From assembly GCA_037176905.1 (NCBI GenBank), contig JBBBWG010028644.1, forward strand, positions 1 through 23,591: a stretch of 23,591 nt of DNA. Direction: 5' to 3'. Source of the DNA: Azolla pinnata. Taxonomy: Eukaryota; Streptophyta; Polypodiopsida; Salviniales; Salviniaceae. Below the pieces are notes generated by a model, which was not told the DNA's origin, made no database searches, and saw only the letters and a list, made by a program, of their open reading frames with translations. Each line of letters begins with the position of its first letter. Position 1 is the stretch's first letter. Positions 18,344 through 23,591 of the stretch are shown here, one piece after another. A program made the position numbers and the translations under genes.

Positions 18344-21300
18344 ATGGCTTCGCCAGGTAAGACCACTACGCTCTTTCTCTTCTCCCTTTGCCTCTCTTCT
18401 TCTGGTTTTTCTTCTAGTGTTGTCGTCGTCGTAGTTAGCCTCCTCCTCCCCTCGTTCCTTCCCCCCCCCCCCCCCCTTTTTCTACCACTTCTTTCCTCGT
18501 GTTGCTCCTCCGGCCTCACAATCTCGTTTGTTTCCTCAGCTCCGCTCTCCTTTGCGCAAATCGCTGCCTCCGAGGAAGTCGCGACGCCCCTCCGCGTCGT
18601 CCAGATCGATGGCTTGGTAAGAGCCTCTCATCGCTCCTCCTCCTCCTGAATCATTCCATGCGCTTTTTTCAGGCGCCACAGCCGGAAAAATCTCGGTTGC
18701 CAAACTAGTTGGGGCCTTTTAGACATTTTAGTGTGGTGCCCGATAGGAACTTTCAAAAGGAATCTGTAATGTGTGGTGGCGCCGTAGAACCTTTCCAGTT
18801 CCCTTGCTCTTCCTGTAATCTGTGAGTTTGTAGTTCTTGCTGAAGAAAATCCTGCACAAAATGTCATCTTGAGCTTACTGTCCATGACTGTTTCATCCAT
18901 ACTGTCAGGAATTATAAGCCTTGTTGTAGGAATCTGTTTCTTTTTCGGTTTCTTTTTCTAGGAATCTGTTTATCTGTAAACAAGCTTTAAGCTTTTTTAT
19001 GGAGCTACTCAACTCTGCATGGATTACTCCTGCGTAGTCCACAAATTGCAAGGTTTTATAACTCCCTATTTCTGATTCTTCAGGAATTCTGCTTTGAAAT
19101 CTATGAACTAGCAAAGGTTTCAGCTTTGCAACCAATGGGACGTTTCCTTGAGCGTAGAAAGCGTTTGAATGAATAGATCTGTTGTTATTGCGTACTGATG
19201 AACTAAGAACAACTTGTAATCAACTGATCAATAGATAATCTAAGATAAGTGAAGCTTATGCACAGTATAATTCTGAGAAACTTTAGTGTTTTTGGACTTT
19301 GTGCATCTAAGAGGGCTTCTTAGACTAACGAAGCTTAGGCACTGCTTTTATATATTCAAAATAAGAACCTACAAAGTAAGCTGAGGCAGTCAATAATAAC
19401 ATAGTGAGGCAGTCAATTTTTGCCAGTAGAAGTAATGAGGTGCAAGAGTAGATTTTTTGTGAAATTGAAGAAGCATGGAAAGGATTATCGAGAGAAGAAT
19501 GTTATGTAAATCACATTACATTACAGTTAGTAAGAATCTACTCCTGCAAATCACTGAGATTTAACTACTTTGTTTTACTAACTGTATTTCTCTTTGGAAG
19601 GGTGGGGGGAAGGGGCGTATCATATTGTCATCCACTATGTAAGCAGTCTTTGATTAAGCAGCAGAATTATTATTATTATTATTATTAAAATTTAAGAAAC
19701 ATTTTTTTTCCCGATTGCTATCTGATTCCATCTTCAATATGTTATGGAATTTCATAGGAAGAGTGTGGTATGATAATGGAAAGACGCGATTATACTACTG
19801 TGCTTTTATAAGGCATTCTTTCTTATTTGGTAAAACAATATCTGCTAAATAAAATTTTTAAATACTGTTTTATCATGGAACAGGTAGTTCTGAAGATCAT
19901 AAAGCACTGTAAAGACTTCATGCCAGCCCTTGTGACAGGCCAACTCCTTGGTTTGGATATTGGCAGTGTACTGGAGGTCACAAACTGTTTTCCTTTCCCG
20001 GTAAGGGACAGTAATCTCAATCTACTGATATATTGAACTAATAGTTTATTTGTCTTTTGTTTTAACATATTTTCACATCCTGTAGAGCCGAGTTGGAGAA
20101 GAAGAAGAAGAGGTTGAGGCAGATGGTGCAAATTATCAACTTGAAATGATGCGGTGCCTGAGAGAAGTGAATGTGGACAATAATACCGTGGGCTGGTAAG
20201 TTTTAACACCCCTGGTATGCATGTATTTGAAGTGTTTTGCTTGCTCATGTAGCTTTTGTTAGAGTATATTGTGATTTCTTTTAGAAGTTATTATGTTCAG
20301 TAATAGCAAGGTTGTGAATGCTTTCCTGACACATAATCTTCTTTTTTAGGTATCAGTCTACATTCATGGGATCTTATCAAACTGTAGAGCTGATAGAGAC
20401 TTTCTTGAATTATCAGGTGTGCCCCCTCAATATGTTACTTAATATCGAAGATATTTGCTTGCACGTGTGTATTTATGCAAGCATGAAATCTTTGGATGCT
20501 AGATCGAAGTTCACGTTTTTCTACTAGCTTCACTCACAGTAATTGTCTGGAAACTTTAAGCGTTCTTTATGGGCATCTTTGCTTCTTGAATCATGAGCGC
20601 ATCTGAGTTTGCTGTTATCCCTTGTATATTTCAGATGTATTTCAGATATCATGCGTTATATGATACATGAGTGAACCTTTTGAACTTCTGTCGTGTGTTT
20701 GTAATGTTCATGTAATCCGTTTTTCTATTTGAAACATGTTATTCTGTGCAACAATTTGTGATATTAGCTGGTGCATATGCAAATGTATGCATCTTTCTGC
20801 TTAAAGTGGAGAATTGTCTAGCTTATTCTGCTTATTTTGTTTTTTTTATGAATTTCCAGGAAAATATTAAGCGCTGTGTTTGCATTATTTATGATCCTCA
20901 AAGGTCAGGACAGGGTGTATTGGCTTTAAAAGCGTTGAAGCTAACAGACCCATTTATGGATTTATATCGCAATCAGAACTTCACTAGTGAGAAGTATGTG
21001 CTGGAGGATTGTAATTGCTGTGCATTTGGAAGTGTTTTAATTGTATTGATGCCAGTATCATTAAATGCATGAATTTGACAGATTGAGGGAGAAGAATCTT
21101 ACGTGGCAAGATATTTTTCAAGAAATTCCGGTAAGTGAAGTGTGATGATACTATATGTGTTCAACAGGAGATCGATAGAATACCAATATCATAGATCCAC
21201 TAAGCACCTTAGAATACTAAATCTGAATATAGCACATAGATTATGTACATATTTAGAATGGTATTCCATGTTCCGTGTTCCATCAGAGAGAATGAATGTA

Positions 21301-22126
21301 GTCAGATATTGTGTGAATGTGACTTGGGTCCATTTTGTGATATCTGCTATTTCTGCAGGTAAAAATATCGAATTCTGCTTTGGTGAGTGCTATCATGACA
21401 GAGCTTGAGACAGATACTCCTGCTACACAGGTATTATAAGAGAACTAGAAGCTTTTATGGTTTAGTCAATTCTGGACCTTATACCAGTTTTTGTTTCCTA
21501 CAGTCGGACTTTGATAGGCTAGTCCTCTCGTCCAATCCTTTCATGGAAAGGAATCTCGAGTTTCTGATTGAATGCATGGATGACCTCTCCATGGAACAAC
21601 AAAGGGTACTGCGTTTCATTATTTGGGTTTCCTCATCAAAATCTTTACTATACTTAGTCTGATTATCTATTGACTATGCTTTTTATAGTTCCAATATTAC
21701 TACCGTAACCTATCAAGGCAGCAAGCTCAACAGCAAGCTTGGTTGCAGAAAAGGAGGTAAATGGTAGACATTATTAGGTTTCTTAGTTTCAGTTTTACAT
21801 TATGAATGCACTTGCTCAGTATGTGTATTTTCCAATAGAACTGAGAATATGGCAAGAAGAGCAATTGGTGAAGAACCTTTGCCAGAGGAAGATCCGAACA
21901 ATCCAATATTCAAACCTCTTGTTGAGCCATCGCGTCTGGATAGCTATCTGATAACAAACCAGATCTCCAACTATTGTGGTCAAATAAATGGGTACGCATT
22001 TCTACACGCCCTCTCTTTCTGTTCTTGTGATAATTATGGAAATTCACTGTTTTTATGCCATTTTTCAGCTTTGCTGGTCAGAGCTTTATTAAGATCTACA
22101 CAATGGATGCGGTTCATCAGGAATAG
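18344..22126 (+). CDS. EIF3H: Eukaryotic translation initiation factor 3 subunit H (eIF3h)
   Basis: A non-catalytic MPN-domain subunit of the eIF3 complex in the cytosol. In Arabidopsis, eIF3h supports translation of uORF-containing mRNAs and reinitiation. Predicted coding exons: 18344-18356, 18540-18616, 19884-20000, 20086-20195, 20350-20416, 20860-20993, 21082-21130, 21359-21430, 21504-21605, 21689-21756, 21839-21991 and 22069-22126. All introns are GT-AG, phases agree, and the total is 339 residues (Arabidopsis about 337). Visible segments: LRVVQIDGL (22-30), KIIKHCKDF (34-42), [20 protein letters not shown] (49-68), an acidic stretch [19 protein letters not shown] (74-92), then [15 protein letters not shown] (95-109). 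The JAMM metal-ligand histidines expected at GWYHSH are Gln108 and Thr110, so it is not a protease, as usual for eIF3h. Later come [21 protein letters not shown], a Gln-rich [14 protein letters not shown] (257-270) and [14 protein letters not shown]. Exon 1 encodes only four residues plus one base, so the start depends on a 13-nt exon; the inverted copy preserves the same layout, which supports it. Confidence 0.97.
18461..18476. repeat. C16 homopolymer in eIF3h intron 1
   Basis: Sixteen consecutive C residues lie within the 183-bp first intron, in a longer pyrimidine-rich stretch. It is probably length-variable and prone to sequencing error. It does not affect the coding sequence. Confidence 0.9.
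19666..19687. repeat. (ATT)n microsatellite in eIF3h intron 2
   Basis: About seven ATT units lie in the 1267-bp second intron. I see nothing else notable in that intron. Confidence 0.85.
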
Positions 22127-23420
22127 GCTCTCATCAGAAGTTTTGATTTTGCTCAAAATTTTGGACATTTGTTTCGGGAAAGTTCCGGTGTTCGTTTCAG
22201 AAGAGTTTGTTGATTTCAATGTGTATTCTGATGGAAAATTAATTACAAGATCTGATGCACTAGGAAACCTGTTGACACCTAAGCATAGGTTTAATCAATT
22301 GTTTCAAAGCCTCGAGCATTTGAAATGCTGGCGGTATTTTTATTCCCTTTGCTCTTGACAGGTAAATAGATTAGTATTTGTATTTTCGTCAAGGAAGAGT
22401 TGATTAATAGAATCATCTTCACCACCACTTAATGCATATTCTTAAAAAAAACTTTATGGATTAATTATGTCGATTCCCAAGTAATGTTACTCATCTCGTC
22501 ATGGGACTACGGAAATTTGAGCTTTTACCTAATCCTATTTGAGGTGGGGAGTTTTCATCATCCATAGAAACTTCATGGTTAAATAGACCATTAACTGTGT
22601 TGGTTACTCATTTTATAGGGGGACAAAGATACGAAGTTTGCATATGGGATACTGTATGAGGTTTGATTGAGAGTATGTACTTGCATTTTCTACTGTCGAA
22701 CTTTACGCTTTACAGTATTATATCTACAATTAAGTGCATCTTATTACATTGTTAAATCTCTCTCGGATAACATATGCAAGTGGAAACATAAACAAAACCG
22801 CCAAAATCAATCTTGTATGTAATAAATTATGGGATGGTTTTGGGCATATAGATAGGATCCATAGGTTGGATAGAATAATTTAGATACTACAGTGATTTTA
22901 AAAAAAAATTATATTAACCCATTACTAGATTACTACCCTTTATTTAACCTATCATTTATCAATCTATCATCTTGGTTTTGGGCAATCATCGTGGTATAAA
23001 TTCATCATCCATCACTCATCTTCTAGTGCAACAAGCCTCTCATTTTCAACGTTTCTCTTCCTCGAGTGTTACACATCTGAAAAAGATTGTATAAAAAACC
23101 TTAAACCATCAAGCCAGCCAACGTATTTCTAGAAATATGCTCTTGCAGAATAATTCCTTGTTCAATGCACGAGCTAAAAATATGATTTGATTTGCACCAT
23201 ACAATCTTTGTATGATTATAAGACATCATAATGTGGCTTATAGAGAAGCAGCACAATTGCAACAAAGATAGATATATTACAACATTTATGGATTGGCTGG
23301 GTAGTCAAAGAGTCAATGATGAAGTGTTTTCTTCATGCCAACCTCTTCTTTATGCACATTTTCCATTCTCGTGAGCTGAAGAAGCCCCAAGAAGTGTCCA
23401 ACCAAACATTGTTTGGTGGT
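22127..23420. other. eIF3h 3' flank, no gene supported
   Basis: AT-rich sequence containing the eIF3h 3' untranslated region of unknown length. An AATAAA lies at 22821-22826, far (about 700 bp) from the stop, so nearer non-canonical signals are likelier. The plus frame that continues from exon 11 through intron 11 stays open to 22358 (see findings). Nothing else is recognisable. Confidence 0.45.
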
Positions 23421-23422
23421 TC

Positions 23423-23512
23423 TCAAATCTTGCTGAATATGTACATTTTGGTGGCATAAGCATCCACTTTCGCTTCGAAGCTTCCACTCCACTCCCCGTG
23501 AAGATCAGTGTG
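23423..23512 (-). CDS. Possible terminal exon of a minus-strand gene running off the window
   Basis: On the minus strand a CTCGGTTTTGTAG acceptor-like sequence is followed by an in-frame 29-codon stretch that begins HTDLHGEWSGSFEAKV, continues DAYATKMYIFSKI and ends at TGA (23425-23423). The alternating hydrophobic pattern (GSF-A-VDA-A-KMYIF) resembles the final beta-strands of alpha-galactosidase/melibiase-type C-terminal domains, where a 'pphg.' or 'aHatkmy' segment ends the protein. That resemblance is from memory and weak. The rest of the gene would lie beyond 23591. If real, the gene is convergent with eIF3h. It could equally be a chance frame. Confidence 0.28.
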   Translation of the reverse strand, partial: HTDLHGEWSGSFEAKVDAYATKMYIFSKI

Positions 23513-23591
23513 CTACAAAACCGAGTTTCATAAAGAGGAATGAATAATCAAACACATTGCATTGATGATTTATAGAACAAAATTTACGTTA

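Overview
This is eukaryotic nuclear DNA from a streptophyte, most probably a non-flowering land plant (bryophyte, lycophyte or fern grade). The evidence is three intron-rich, plant-type genes with GT-AG introns: a CSLC glucan synthase very like the land-plant family, a plant-type eIF3h, and a Rab23 GTPase. As I recall, Rab23 is absent from flowering plants but has been reported in the liverwort Marchantia. I cannot name the species.

Layout. Positions 1-3740 hold no recognisable gene. They are an unusually repeat-dense upstream region: short tandem repeats, an A-rich then T-rich tract around a GC-rich island with two G-boxes, a minisatellite of about 24 CATCCTCTCTCTAGA-type cores, and a long run of microsatellites that leads into the CSLC 5' leader. 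CSLC (plus strand, 5 coding exons, 701 aa) spans 3741-8092. Positions 8093-11832 are mostly non-coding, with one exon-like island at 8736-8861. A Rab23 gene (minus strand, 8 predicted coding exons, about 240 aa) spans 15760-11833, convergent with CSLC. From about 15880 to 17320 I see no gene. An inverted, partial copy of the eIF3h 5' end (exons 1 and 2 plus the start of intron 2) lies on the minus strand at about 17325-17615. It sits head-to-head with the complete eIF3h gene (plus strand, 12 coding exons, 339 aa, 18344-22126). Four tandem units of about 76 bp lie between the two copies. The last 1.4 kb is AT-rich and non-coding except for a possible 29-codon terminal exon on the minus strand at 23423-23512.

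The genes are unrelated in function: cell-wall xyloglucan backbone synthesis in the Golgi (CSLC), a small GTPase linked to cilia and membrane traffic in other eukaryotes (Rab23), and translation initiation and reinitiation (eIF3h). They look like ordinary neighbours, not a pathway cluster. The most unusual structure is the divergent eIF3h and eIF3h-fragment pair. Its minus-strand side points at Rab23, so it could have given Rab23 a new promoter or 5' exons. All exon boundaries were worked out by hand from splice signals, reading phase and recalled family sequences; no alignment or transcript data were available.
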